From NCBI RefSeq assembly GCF_025642155.1, contig NZ_CP106798.1, positions 2,852,001-2,916,000 on the forward strand: a stretch of DNA of 64,000 bases, given 5' to 3'. This stretch comes from Streptomyces sp. HUAS 15-9. GTDB lineage: Bacteria > Actinomycetota > Actinomycetes > Streptomycetales > Streptomycetaceae. The notes under the pieces were generated by a model. It saw only the letters and a list, made by a program, of their open reading frames with translations, had not been told where the DNA came from and did not search any database. Positions within the stretch are counted from its first letter, which is position 1. Every line of letters begins with the position of its first letter. Positions 9,867 through 16,898 of this stretch are shown piece by piece. The position numbers were made by a program, and so were the translations under genes.

Positions 9867-9908
9867 CCAGGTAGTTCTTCTACCAGGACAAGAAGACTCT
9901 GGTACCAG
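9867..9908. promoter_or_regulatory. candidate operator for the MmyB-type regulator
   Basis: CCAGGTAG-N5-CTACCAGG (9867-9887, 7 of 8 arm positions complementary) is followed by the perfect 10-bp palindrome CTGGTACCAG (9899-9908), and a further ACCAGTC follows at about 9921. The shared ACCAG core repeated in a divergent regulator/exporter spacer suggests a regulator binding region. Inferred, not demonstrated. Confidence 0.55.
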
Positions 9909-9935
9909 TCTGAGCCGCGGACCAGTCTCGGGATC

Positions 9936-11363
9936 ATGACCGAAACCGTCACCACACCGACAGTCCGGTCCCCGGCCGTTGCCCCCTCGCTCGGCGGCCT
10001 GGGACTTTTCACCGTACTGCTGGCCGCGGCCCTCCCCCTGGTCGACTTCTTCATCGTCAACGTCGCCCTGCCCACGATCGGCAGGGACCTCGCCGCGAGC
10101 GAGGCCGTCCTCGAACTCGTCGTCGCCGGGTACGGGGTCGCGTACGCCGTCCTGCTGGTCCTCGGCGGGCGGCTCGGCGACCTGTTCGGCCGGCGCCGGT
10201 TCTTTCTCGGCGGCATGGCCGCCTTCGGCCTGACCTCGCTGGCCTGCGGGCTGGCACCGGGTGCCTGGAGCCTGGTCGCGGCGCGGGTCGCGCAGGGCGC
10301 CTCGGCCGCCGCGATGCTGCCGCAGGTGCTCGCCACCATCCAGGCGGCCACCACGGGCCCGCGCCGCGCCAAAGCGATGAGCCTGTACGGCGCCACGGCG
10401 GGCCTGTCCATGGTGGCGGGCCAGATCCTGGGCGGGGTGCTGGTCGCCGCGGACATAGCGGGCAGCGGCTGGCGCGCGGTGTTCCTCGTCAATGTGCCGG
10501 TCGTCGTCCTCGGCCTGGTCCTCGCCGCCCGCGTCGTACCCGAGACCCGGTCGCAGCGGCCCGAGCCGGTCGACGGCCCCGGCACAGTCCTGCTCGCGCT
10601 GTCCCTGCTCGCGCTGCTCGTCCCGCTCACCGAGGGCCGGGCGGCGGGCTGGCCGCTGTGGACGTGGCTGTCGCTGGCCGCGTTCCCGGTCGCGGCCGGG
10701 CTGTTCTACGCGGTGGAGCGCCGGGCGGACCGCGGCGGCCGCACCCCGCTCGTCCCGCCGAGTCTGTTCGCGCTGGCGTCGCTGCGCCGGGGTCTGGTGC
10801 TGATGCTGCCGTTCTCGATCGGCTTCAGCGGCTTCATGTTCGTGATCGCGGTGGCGCTGCAGGGCGGCGCGGGCCTCGGCCCGGTCCCGGCGGGTCTCGC
10901 GCTCGCCCCGATGGCGGTGACGTTCTTCTTCGTCTCGCTCGCCGGGCCGCGTCTGGTGGCCCGGTACGGCACCCGTGTGGTGACCGCCGGTTCGCTGATC
11001 CAGGCGGTGGGCGTGGCGCTGATCGTGCCGGCCGCCTGGCGCGACTGGCCCGGCCTGGGCTTTGTCGAACTGCTCCCCGGTGTCGCCGTCGCCGGTGCGG
11101 GGCAGGCACTCCAACTGCCCGTCGTGATGCGGATCGTGCTGTCCGAGGTGCCGTCGGTCCGGGCGGGCGTCGGCAGCGGTGTGATGGTGACCACGCAGCA
11201 GTCGGCCCTGGCGCTGGGCGTGGCGACGCTGGGCACGCTGTTCCTCTCCCTGGTCCCGGGGCACGGTATGCGGGACGCCCTGGTCACGACGCTGCTGGTG
11301 CAGTTGGCGGGGGTGCTCCTCACCGGTCTGCTGAGCCTGCGCCTGCCGAGAACGATCAGCTGA
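9936..11363 (+). CDS. DHA2-family MFS transporter
   Basis: 475 residues, about 14 membrane segments. LPLVDFFIVNVALPTIGRDL and GGRLGDLFGRRRFF match DHA2 drug exporters. It is divergent from, and probably controlled by, the MmyB-type regulator at 8902-9834. Its stop codon is the first part of a perfect terminator stem. It is not a close copy of the exporter at 7490. Confidence 0.92.
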   Translation: MTETVTTPTVRSPAVAPSLGGLGLFTVLLAAALPLVDFFIVNVALPTIGRDLAASEAVLELVVAGYGVAYAVLLVLGGRLGDLFGRRRFFLGGMAAFGLTSLACGLAPGAWSLVAARVAQGASAAAMLPQVLATIQAATTGPRRAKAMSLYGATAGLSMVAGQILGGVLVAADIAGSGWRAVFLVNVPVVVLGLVLAARVVPETRSQRPEPVDGPGTVLLALSLLALLVPLTEGRAAGWPLWTWLSLAAFPVAAGLFYAVERRADRGGRTPLVPPSLFALASLRRGLVLMLPFSIGFSGFMFVIAVALQGGAGLGPVPAGLALAPMAVTFFFVSLAGPRLVARYGTRVVTAGSLIQAVGVALIVPAAWRDWPGLGFVELLPGVAVAGAGQALQLPVVMRIVLSEVPSVRAGVGSGVMVTTQQSALALGVATLGTLFLSLVPGHGMRDALVTTLLVQLAGVLLTGLLSLRLPRTIS

Positions 11364-11391
11364 CGCGTTGGCCACAGCTTGGCCAACGCGT
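11363..11391 (+). terminator. intrinsic terminator-like hairpin after the MFS gene
   Basis: Perfect 12-bp arms ACGCGTTGGCCA / TGGCCAACGCGT with a 5-base loop. The left arm begins at the last base of the TGA stop. There is no T-run, as is common in streptomycetes. Confidence 0.75.
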
Positions 11392-11473
11392 TGCGCAACT
11401 CTCCCTGTTGATGTTGGTCTTGCTGCACACTCCTAGCTGTTCGAGATTCACCGACGGGGACGCTGGAGGCGTC

Positions 11474-11692
11474 ATGCCGCAGATCAGCTCGAGCAAGGTG
11501 AGCCGCTGGGACGGGCACGGGCGGGAGCACGTGGTCCGGGTGCAACGCACGGGCGTACAGCGCACGATCAGATGTGAGACGTGCGGCTGGCGCAAGGGGG
11601 CGCAGTTCCTGCCCTGGCTGAAGGCCGAGGAGCATCTCGCCGAGGCACACCAGGCCACGGTGGACCCGACGGCGGTGCAGCCGGCCCGATGA
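11474..11692 (+). CDS. small zinc-finger-like protein, function unknown
   Basis: 72 residues from ATG 11474, with GGAGG four bases upstream. It contains CETC (residues 34-37) and, about 16 residues later, HLAEAH, so a C-x2-C-x16-H-x4-H arrangement that could bind one zinc ion in a C2H2-like manner. The rest is basic at the N-terminus. I do not recognise a named family. It lies alone between a terminator and the TnpB element. Confidence 0.7.
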   Translation: MPQISSSKVSRWDGHGREHVVRVQRTGVQRTIRCETCGWRKGAQFLPWLKAEEHLAEAHQATVDPTAVQPAR

Positions 11693-11721
11693 GTTCCGGC
11701 CGCGTGCACCGGAAGGCCGGA

Positions 11722-11760
11722 CTTGACTTCCTCCCCCGCCTAGCGGCGGGGGGTTCCAGC
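11722..11760 (-). ncRNA. right end of the TnpB element / omega-RNA 3' scaffold
   Basis: Reading the minus strand, the tnpB stop codon lies in the loop of a hairpin CCCCCGCC-GCTA-GGCGGGGG (11733-11752), followed by GGAGGAAGTCAAG. In IS200/IS605-type elements the omega-RNA covers the 3' end of tnpB and the right end, with the guide taken from flanking DNA just beyond. Here the guide would be read leftwards from about 11722. The hairpin is seen; the RNA is inferred from the family. Confidence 0.6.
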
Positions 11761-12948
11761 GGTTGCCCCCTGGGTTTCCTGTTTCACCGACGACCGCCCC
11801 GTCCGGGAAGGCTCCCGTTGAGGTCTTACACCGTCTCCGCAGGCAGACGCCGCCAGCCCGGCGGCCAGGATGTTGCGTGCCGCGTTCACATCACGGTCAT
11901 GTACGGCGCCGCAGTCGCACGTCCACTCACGGACGTTCAGCGGCAACTTCGCCGCGACCGCGCCGCAGGTTCCGCACAGCTTGCTGCTGGGGAAGAAGCG
12001 GTCGATCACGACGAGTTCGCGCCCGTACCAGGCGCATTTGTACTCCAGCATGGAGCGGAGTTCCGTCCAGGCCGCGTCCGAGATGGCGCGCGCGAGCCTG
12101 CCGTTCTTCAGCAGGTTGCGGACGGTGAGGTCCTCGATCACGACCGTTTGGTTCTCACGGACGAGTCGAGTCGACAGCTTGTGCAGGAAGTCCCGGCGCC
12201 GGTCAGCGATCCGCGCATGCACGCGGGCGACACGCTGACGGGCCTTCTCCCGGTTCGCCGAACCCTTCGCCTTGCGCGACAGCTCCCGCTGCGCCTTCGC
12301 CAGGCGGGCACGGTCACGCCGCTCATGCCTCGGGTTGGCGATCTTCTCCCGGGTGGACAGGGTCACCAGCGACGTGATCCCCGCGTCGATGCCGACCGCC
12401 GCGTCGGTGGCGGGGGCCGGGGCGATGGTGACTTCGCAGAGCAGGGACACGAACCAGCGGCCGACGCTGTCCCGGGACACGGTCACCGTCGTGGGCTCCG
12501 CACCCTGTGGGAGCGGACGTGACCAGCGGATGTCCAGGGGCTCCGCCATTTTCGCCAGCGTCAGCTTCCCACCGCGCCACGCGAAGGCACTGCGGGTGTA
12601 CTCCGCCGACGCCCGGGACTTCTTCCGGCTCTTGTACCGGGGGTACTGGGACCGCTTGGCGAAGAAGCTCCCGAACGCCGTCTGAAGATGGCGCAGCGCC
12701 TGCTGGAGCGGAACGGAGGACACCTCCGCGAGGAAGGCGAGTTCCCCGGACTTCTTCCACTGCGTCAGCGCGGCCGACGACTGCACGTAAGAGATACGAC
12801 GCTGCTCGCCGTACCAGGCCCGCGTGCGCTCCTCCAGCGCCTTGTTGTACACCAGGCGGACGCAGCCGAACGTGCGCGACAGCTCAGCCGCCTGCTCGTC
12901 CGTGGGGTAGAAGCGGTACTTGAAAGCCCGCTTGACCTGCCGCGCCAT
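11740..12948 (-). CDS. tnpB: TnpB, RNA-guided endonuclease of an IS200/IS605-type element
   Basis: 402 residues and intact. The RuvC acidic residues are D188 (VGIDAG), E272 (VVIEDL) and D353 (HDRDVNAA). The zinc ribbon cysteines are C325, C328, C344 and C346. The N-terminal OrfB/HTH part reads RAFKYRFYPT...NKALEERT. Family members are guided by an omega-RNA to cleave DNA next to a transposon-adjacent motif, which helps retain the element. No tnpA transposase is nearby, so the element is tnpB-only and would need help in trans. The left end beyond 12948 contains TCACAC...GTGTGA inverted sequences. All catalytic residues are present, so activity is plausible. Confidence 0.93.
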   Translation of the reverse strand: MARQVKRAFKYRFYPTDEQAAELSRTFGCVRLVYNKALEERTRAWYGEQRRISYVQSSAALTQWKKSGELAFLAEVSSVPLQQALRHLQTAFGSFFAKRSQYPRYKSRKKSRASAEYTRSAFAWRGGKLTLAKMAEPLDIRWSRPLPQGAEPTTVTVSRDSVGRWFVSLLCEVTIAPAPATDAAVGIDAGITSLVTLSTREKIANPRHERRDRARLAKAQRELSRKAKGSANREKARQRVARVHARIADRRRDFLHKLSTRLVRENQTVVIEDLTVRNLLKNGRLARAISDAAWTELRSMLEYKCAWYGRELVVIDRFFPSSKLCGTCGAVAAKLPLNVREWTCDCGAVHDRDVNAARNILAAGLAASACGDGVRPQREPSRTGRSSVKQETQGATAGTPRR

Positions 12949-13293
12949 ACCTCACACCCTATCAGATTCCGTGTGAGCAACGGGTGTCGGCCGGTGGACA
13001 GTGCACGCCGGCCCACCCTGGCGGCGAACCGGCTTCCCCTGCCCTGCTCCGCAGGATCCTCGTTCCTCCCCCGCAAGCGGGAGGTACCCCCACCCCGGCC
13101 CGAAGGCCGGGGTATCCACGAGGGAGAGGCCCGATAGCCAGCACCCTGTACGACACCCCCGGTAAGCGCTGGCGCCGCGACGACAGGACCGGACTGCGCG
13201 GCGCTCGGTGCGTGCGAGTGCGCCTGCCAGACGTCCTGCGGCGGGTGGGAATCGTCGCCCCCCGCGACACCGGGGTGATCCAAACGACACCCC
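12949..13293. other. intergenic region with three hairpins and a partial MITE end
   Basis: No convincing gene is seen in these 345 bases. From left to right: the presumptive left end of the tnpB element (12949-12995); a CCTGC/GCAGG stem (13043-13055); a CTCCCCC-GCAAGC-GGGAGG stem with a TACCCCCA tail (13066-13092), resembling a short version of the 44-bp repeat; a CCCCGGCC-CGAA-GGCCGGGG stem (13093-13112); then sequence related to the MITE at 35038. This is a patchwork of mobile-element debris or a structured RNA. Confidence 0.6.
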
Positions 13294-13295
13294 CT
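13262..13295. repeat. partial MITE end (IS5-like terminal repeat)
   Basis: The last 18 bases, TGATCCAAACGACACCCC, are identical to the right terminal repeat of the MITE at 35038-35220, and the preceding CCCCGCGACACCGGGG closely resembles the matching part of that element's other end. No left terminus was found, so the copy is truncated. It abuts the TetR stop codon, which is read within the CTA adjoining this end. Confidence 0.75.
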
Positions 13296-13881
13296 ACGCC
13301 CGCAGCCCCCTGACCAGCAGGTCCACCACCGCGGTGAACTCCTCGTCCGCTCCGGGGCGTTCCCACTCGCGGGCGTAGCCCGGGTCGTGGAAGCGGCCCG
13401 TCGCCTGGAAGACGGCGCGGGCGGTGACGGACGGGTCGGGGGCGGTGAAGGTGCCGGTGGTGGTGCCGTCCTGGATGATCCGGGTCAGCTGGGCGGTGAG
13501 GTCGGCGATGTGGTCGGCGACCGCCGTGACGTTCTCCTCGGCGAGCACCGTGTACGTGCGGAACAGTTCGGGGTCGTCGCCCGCCTTGCGCCGCTTGGCC
13601 GCGAACAGTCCGGCCAGCCAGTCCCGCAGCCGGGACTCGGGGTCCCGGTCGGCGGTGACGATGCCGGACAGCGCCTGTGACGTGCGGTCCAGCCACCGCT
13701 TGGTCACGGCCTCCCGCAGCGCGGCCTTCGTACGGAAGTGCCGGTAGACGGTGCCGTGGCTGACGCCGAGCGCGCGGGCCACGTCCACCACGGTGGCCTT
13801 CGCCGGGCCGTGGCGGCGCAGCACCTCCTCGGTCGCCTCGAGGATGCGCTCGGCGGTCAGGGTCTCGGTGCTGGGTGCCAT
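13294..13881 (-). CDS. TetR/AcrR family transcriptional regulator
   Basis: 195 residues. HTH near residues 30-55 (DVARALGVSHGTVYRHFRTKAALREAV). The C-terminal ligand domain has FRTYTVLAEENVTAVADH. It lies 29 bases after the aldo/keto reductase gene on the same strand, so the two probably form one transcript controlled from the perfect operator at 14933-14970. The C-terminal codons run up to the partial MITE end. Confidence 0.92.
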   Translation of the reverse strand: MAPSTETLTAERILEATEEVLRRHGPAKATVVDVARALGVSHGTVYRHFRTKAALREAVTKRWLDRTSQALSGIVTADRDPESRLRDWLAGLFAAKRRKAGDDPELFRTYTVLAEENVTAVADHIADLTAQLTRIIQDGTTTGTFTAPDPSVTARAVFQATGRFHDPGYAREWERPGADEEFTAVVDLLVRGLRA

Positions 13882-13910
13882 GGCCTAGACCGTACCCGGC
13901 GCCGGTCGCG

Positions 13911-14918
13911 CTACTTGGTCCCGAGGTGTGCCATCTGCGCGGCCGGGTAGCGGTCGCCCGCCGCCGCGTCCGCCGGTACGGCCTCCTCGATCGCCCGCAG
14001 CTCGGCCTCGTCCAGCGTGACGTCCAGCGCGCCCAGCGACTCGTCGAGCCGCTCCCGGGTGCGGGCGCCGATCAGCGGCACGATGTCCGTGCCCCGGGAC
14101 AGGACCCAGGCGATGGCGATCTGGGCCACGCTCACGCCCTTCTGCTCGGCGATCTTGCGCAGCGCGTCGACGAGGTCGAGGTTGTGCTGGAGGTTGTCGC
14201 CCTGGAAGCGGGGCGAGTGCGCGCGGAAGTCGGTCGCGGCGAGCTGCCGGTCGCGGGTGAAGTGGCCGGAGATCAGCCCACGGGACAGGACGCCGTACGC
14301 GGTGATGCCGATACCCAGCTCACGGGTGGTCGGCAGGATCGACTCCTCGATGCCGCGGGAGATGAGCGAGTACTCGATCTGGAGGTCCGCGATCGGTGCG
14401 GTGGCGGCGGCCCGGCGGATCGTCCCGGCGTCGACCTCGCTGAGGCCGATGTGCCGGACGTACCCCTTCTCGACCAGTTCCGCGATCGCGCCGACCGTCT
14501 CCTCGATCGGCACGTCCGGGTCGCGGCGGGCGATCCGGTAGATGTCGATGTGGTCGACGCCCAGGCGCTGGAGCGAGTACGCGGCGAAGTTCTTCACGGC
14601 CGCCGGCCGGCCGTCGTGGCCGGTCCAGTTGCCCTCCGGGTCGCGCAGCGCACCGAACTTCACGCTGACCAGCGCCTGTTCGCGGTGGGCCGCGGGCGCA
14701 CCGCGCAGGGCCTCGCCGATCAGCATCTCGTTGTGGCCCATGGCGTAGAAGTCGCCGGTGTCGAGCAGGTTCACGCCGGCCGCCAGCGCGGCGTGGATGG
14801 TGGCGATGGCCTCTCCCCGGTCCGCCTCGCCGTACAGCGCGGACATGCCCATGCAGCCGAGGCCGAGGGCGGAGACCTGGGGGCCGGTGGTTCCGAGGGT
14901 TCGGGTGTGCGTCGTCAT
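13911..14918 (-). CDS. aldo/keto reductase
   Basis: 335 residues. The NAD(P)H-dependent TIM-barrel enzyme reduces aldehydes or ketones. GLGCMGMSALYG, LLDTGDFYAMGHNE (catalytic Asp and Tyr) and VKFGALRDPEGNW are typical of the AKR13/YakC-like group. It appears to be the first gene of a two-gene unit with the TetR regulator and is preceded by a long perfect palindrome, so it is probably induced when that repressor binds its ligand. Confidence 0.93.
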   Translation of the reverse strand: MTTHTRTLGTTGPQVSALGLGCMGMSALYGEADRGEAIATIHAALAAGVNLLDTGDFYAMGHNEMLIGEALRGAPAAHREQALVSVKFGALRDPEGNWTGHDGRPAAVKNFAAYSLQRLGVDHIDIYRIARRDPDVPIEETVGAIAELVEKGYVRHIGLSEVDAGTIRRAAATAPIADLQIEYSLISRGIEESILPTTRELGIGITAYGVLSRGLISGHFTRDRQLAATDFRAHSPRFQGDNLQHNLDLVDALRKIAEQKGVSVAQIAIAWVLSRGTDIVPLIGARTRERLDESLGALDVTLDEAELRAIEEAVPADAAAGDRYPAAQMAHLGTK

Positions 14919-14932
14919 GCATCCACCATGGC

Positions 14933-14970
14933 ATGACAGCTGACAGATTTCAATATCTGTCAGCTGTCAT
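14933..14970. promoter_or_regulatory. perfect 38-bp operator upstream of the aldo/keto reductase
   Basis: Two perfect 16-bp arms, ATGACAGCTGACAGAT and ATCTGTCAGCTGTCAT, are separated by 6 bases; a further ATGTCAG half follows. The site starts 15 bases upstream of the reductase start. Its length and symmetry fit a TetR-family site, most likely for the regulator at 13294-13881. Confidence 0.8.
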
Positions 14971-15000
14971 ATGTCAGGCGGACGCTCGCGCGGTGCTTCT

Positions 15001-15033
15001 TGGTCCAGACCTATTGACTAGAGGTCTGGACCA
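15001..15033 (+). promoter_or_regulatory. paired 12-bp chitinase promoter repeats (DasR-type sites)
   Basis: TGGTCCAGACCT (15001-15012) and its exact reverse complement AGGTCTGGACCA (15022-15033) flank a TTGACT that can serve as -35. Streptomyces chitinase genes carry such 12-bp repeats, and DasR, the GlcNAc-responsive GntR regulator, binds similar dre sites (consensus around TGGTCTAGACCA). Binding here is inferred. Confidence 0.75.
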
Positions 15034-15086
15034 CGAGCACTGTCATGCCTACGACACCTCACCGCACCCCCACCGGGAGGCTCCGT

Positions 15087-16139
15087 ATGCCGCGCCGCTC
15101 GCTGCGTCTGTTCGCCGCCGCGCTGACCACCGCCGTCCTCGTCCCACTCTCGATCGCCGCCGCCCCCACCGCATCCGCGGCCGACACCTGCGCGGTCAAG
15201 TCCCGTCCCGCCGGCAAGGTCCTCCAGGGCTACTGGGAGAACTGGGACGGCTCCGCCAACGGCGTCCACCCGCCCTTCGGCTGGACCCCGATCACCGACT
15301 CCCGTATCGCCGCCCACGGCTACAACGTCATCAACGCGGCCTTCCCCGTCATCCGCTCCGACGGCACCGCGCTGTGGGAGGACGGCATGGACACCGGCGT
15401 GAAGGTGGCCACGCCCGCCGAGATGTGTGCGGCCAAGGCGTCGGGCCAGACGATCCTGCTGTCCATCGGCGGCGCGGCGGCCGGTATCGACCTCAGTTCC
15501 TCGGCGGTCGCGGACCGGTTCGTGGCGACGATCGTCCCGATCCTGAAGAAGTACAACTTCGACGGCATCGACATCGACATCGAGACGGGCCTGGTCGGCA
15601 GCGGCAGCATCGGCCAACTGTCCACGTCACAGGCCAACCTGATCCGCATCATCGACGGGGTGCTGGCCCGGATGCCGGCCGGCTTCGGTCTGACGATGGC
15701 CCCGGAGACGGCGTACGTCACCGGCGGGAGCATCACCTACGGCTCGATCTGGGGCGCGTACCTGCCCGTCGTCAAGAAGTACGCGGACAACGGCCGCCTG
15801 TGGTGGCTCAACATGCAGTACTACAACGGCAGCATGTACGGCTGCTCCGGCGACTCGTACTCGGCGGGCACGGTGGCCGGCTTCACCGCACAGACCGACT
15901 GCCTGAACAAGGGGCTGGTGGTGCAGGGTACGACGATCAAGGTGCCGTACGACAAGCAGGTGCCCGGCCTGCCCGCGCAGCCGGGCGCGGGCGGCGGCTA
16001 CATGTCCCCCGGTCTGGTCTCCCAGGCCTGGCGCCACTACGGCACCTCGCTCAAGGGGCTGATGACCTGGTCCCTCAACTGGGACGGCTCGAAGAACTGG
16101 ACCTTCGGCGACAACGTCAAGGCGCTGCAGGGCCGTTGA
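15087..16139 (+). CDS. secreted GH18 chitinase
   Basis: The start is ATG 15087, six bases after GGGAGG; an ATG at 15045 lies too close to the promoter. The 350-residue product begins with a signal peptide (MPRRSLRLFAAAL...) cleaved after TASA. The GH18 motif FDGIDIDIE spans residues 158-166, with E166 as the proton donor. There is no separate chitin-binding domain. It hydrolyses beta-1,4-GlcNAc polymers outside the cell. The paired repeats just upstream suggest control by GlcNAc through DasR. Confidence 0.93.
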   Translation: MPRRSLRLFAAALTTAVLVPLSIAAAPTASAADTCAVKSRPAGKVLQGYWENWDGSANGVHPPFGWTPITDSRIAAHGYNVINAAFPVIRSDGTALWEDGMDTGVKVATPAEMCAAKASGQTILLSIGGAAAGIDLSSSAVADRFVATIVPILKKYNFDGIDIDIETGLVGSGSIGQLSTSQANLIRIIDGVLARMPAGFGLTMAPETAYVTGGSITYGSIWGAYLPVVKKYADNGRLWWLNMQYYNGSMYGCSGDSYSAGTVAGFTAQTDCLNKGLVVQGTTIKVPYDKQVPGLPAQPGAGGGYMSPGLVSQAWRHYGTSLKGLMTWSLNWDGSKNWTFGDNVKALQGR

Positions 16140-16160
16140 GCCCGATGAGCGTCATGAGGC

Positions 16161-16772
16161 TCAGCGGGCGGTGAGGGCGAGCTTCGCCCCCAGCGCCACG
16201 AACGACCCCGCGAAGCTCCGCCGCAGCCACGTCATCACCCTCGGCCGTGAGGTGACGTGGCTGCGCACGGAGGCGGCGAGGACGCCGTACGCGGCGAAGA
16301 CGACGAACGTCGCCAGCATGAAGACGCCGCTCAGCCCCAGCATCCGCACGAGGGCGTGCGGCTCGTCCGGGCTGACGAACTGGGGCAGGAACGCGAAGAA
16401 GAAGATCGTCAGCTTGGGGTTGAGAAGGTTCACGAGAACACCCCGGACGATCACTTGCGCCGCCGAGACCGGGGCGGTGTCCCGCTCGACGGCGATCGCG
16501 TCCTTGTCCCGGACCGTGGCCCATGCCATGTGGAGCAGGTAGGCCACACCGGCGTACTTGAGGAGTTGGAAGGCGGCGGCGCTCGCGTTCAGCAGCGCGG
16601 CGACACCGGTGACGGTGGCGATCACGTGCGGCACGATCCCGAGCGTGCAGGCGAAGGCCGCGACGACGCTCGCGCGGCGGCCGCGGGAGAGCCCGGCGGC
16701 GAGTGTGTAGACGACGCCGGTGCCGGGGGTGGCGACGACGACGAGGGTGGTCAGCAGGAACGCGATGCTCAT
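16161..16772 (-). CDS. LysE/RhtB family translocator
   Basis: 203 residues starting at ATG 16772 (MSIAFLLTTLVVVATPGTG); upstream in-frame codons form an unlikely Arg/Pro-rich leader. About six membrane segments and the N-terminal ATPGTG motif are typical of the LysE amino-acid/metabolite exporter superfamily. NPKLTIFFFAFLPQFV is another family hallmark. Substrate unknown. Confidence 0.9.
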   Translation of the reverse strand: MSIAFLLTTLVVVATPGTGVVYTLAAGLSRGRRASVVAAFACTLGIVPHVIATVTGVAALLNASAAAFQLLKYAGVAYLLHMAWATVRDKDAIAVERDTAPVSAAQVIVRGVLVNLLNPKLTIFFFAFLPQFVSPDEPHALVRMLGLSGVFMLATFVVFAAYGVLAASVRSHVTSRPRVMTWLRRSFAGSFVALGAKLALTAR

Positions 16773-16843
16773 GCGCGCCAGCCTGGTGCCCGCGCGGCCC
16801 GGGTCACAGGGCCAATACGGGGGCGGTATCGGGGACCACATGA

Positions 16844-16886
16844 CGAACGCCGGACGAGCTGATCGACTCAGCGCGTCCGGCGTTCG
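16844..16886 (-). terminator. terminator hairpin downstream of glyS
   Basis: CGAACGCCGGACG / CGTCCGGCGTTCG gives 13 perfect pairs, and the loop contains a nested GCTGA/TCAGC stem. It lies 13 bases beyond the glyS stop and before the LysE gene start. Confidence 0.8.
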
Positions 16887-16898
16887 GTTCGCCACGCC

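Noticed and set aside
11740..12948. tnpB called as Cas12 or as a conventional transposase
   Set aside because: Size (402 residues), N-terminal OrfB features, right-end hairpin and absence of CRISPR repeats fit TnpB; TnpB does not itself catalyse transposition.
12984..13313. Small open frames between tnpB and tetR as genes
   Set aside because: They consist of hairpins and element ends, have no SD and give Pro/Arg-rich low-complexity products on either strand.
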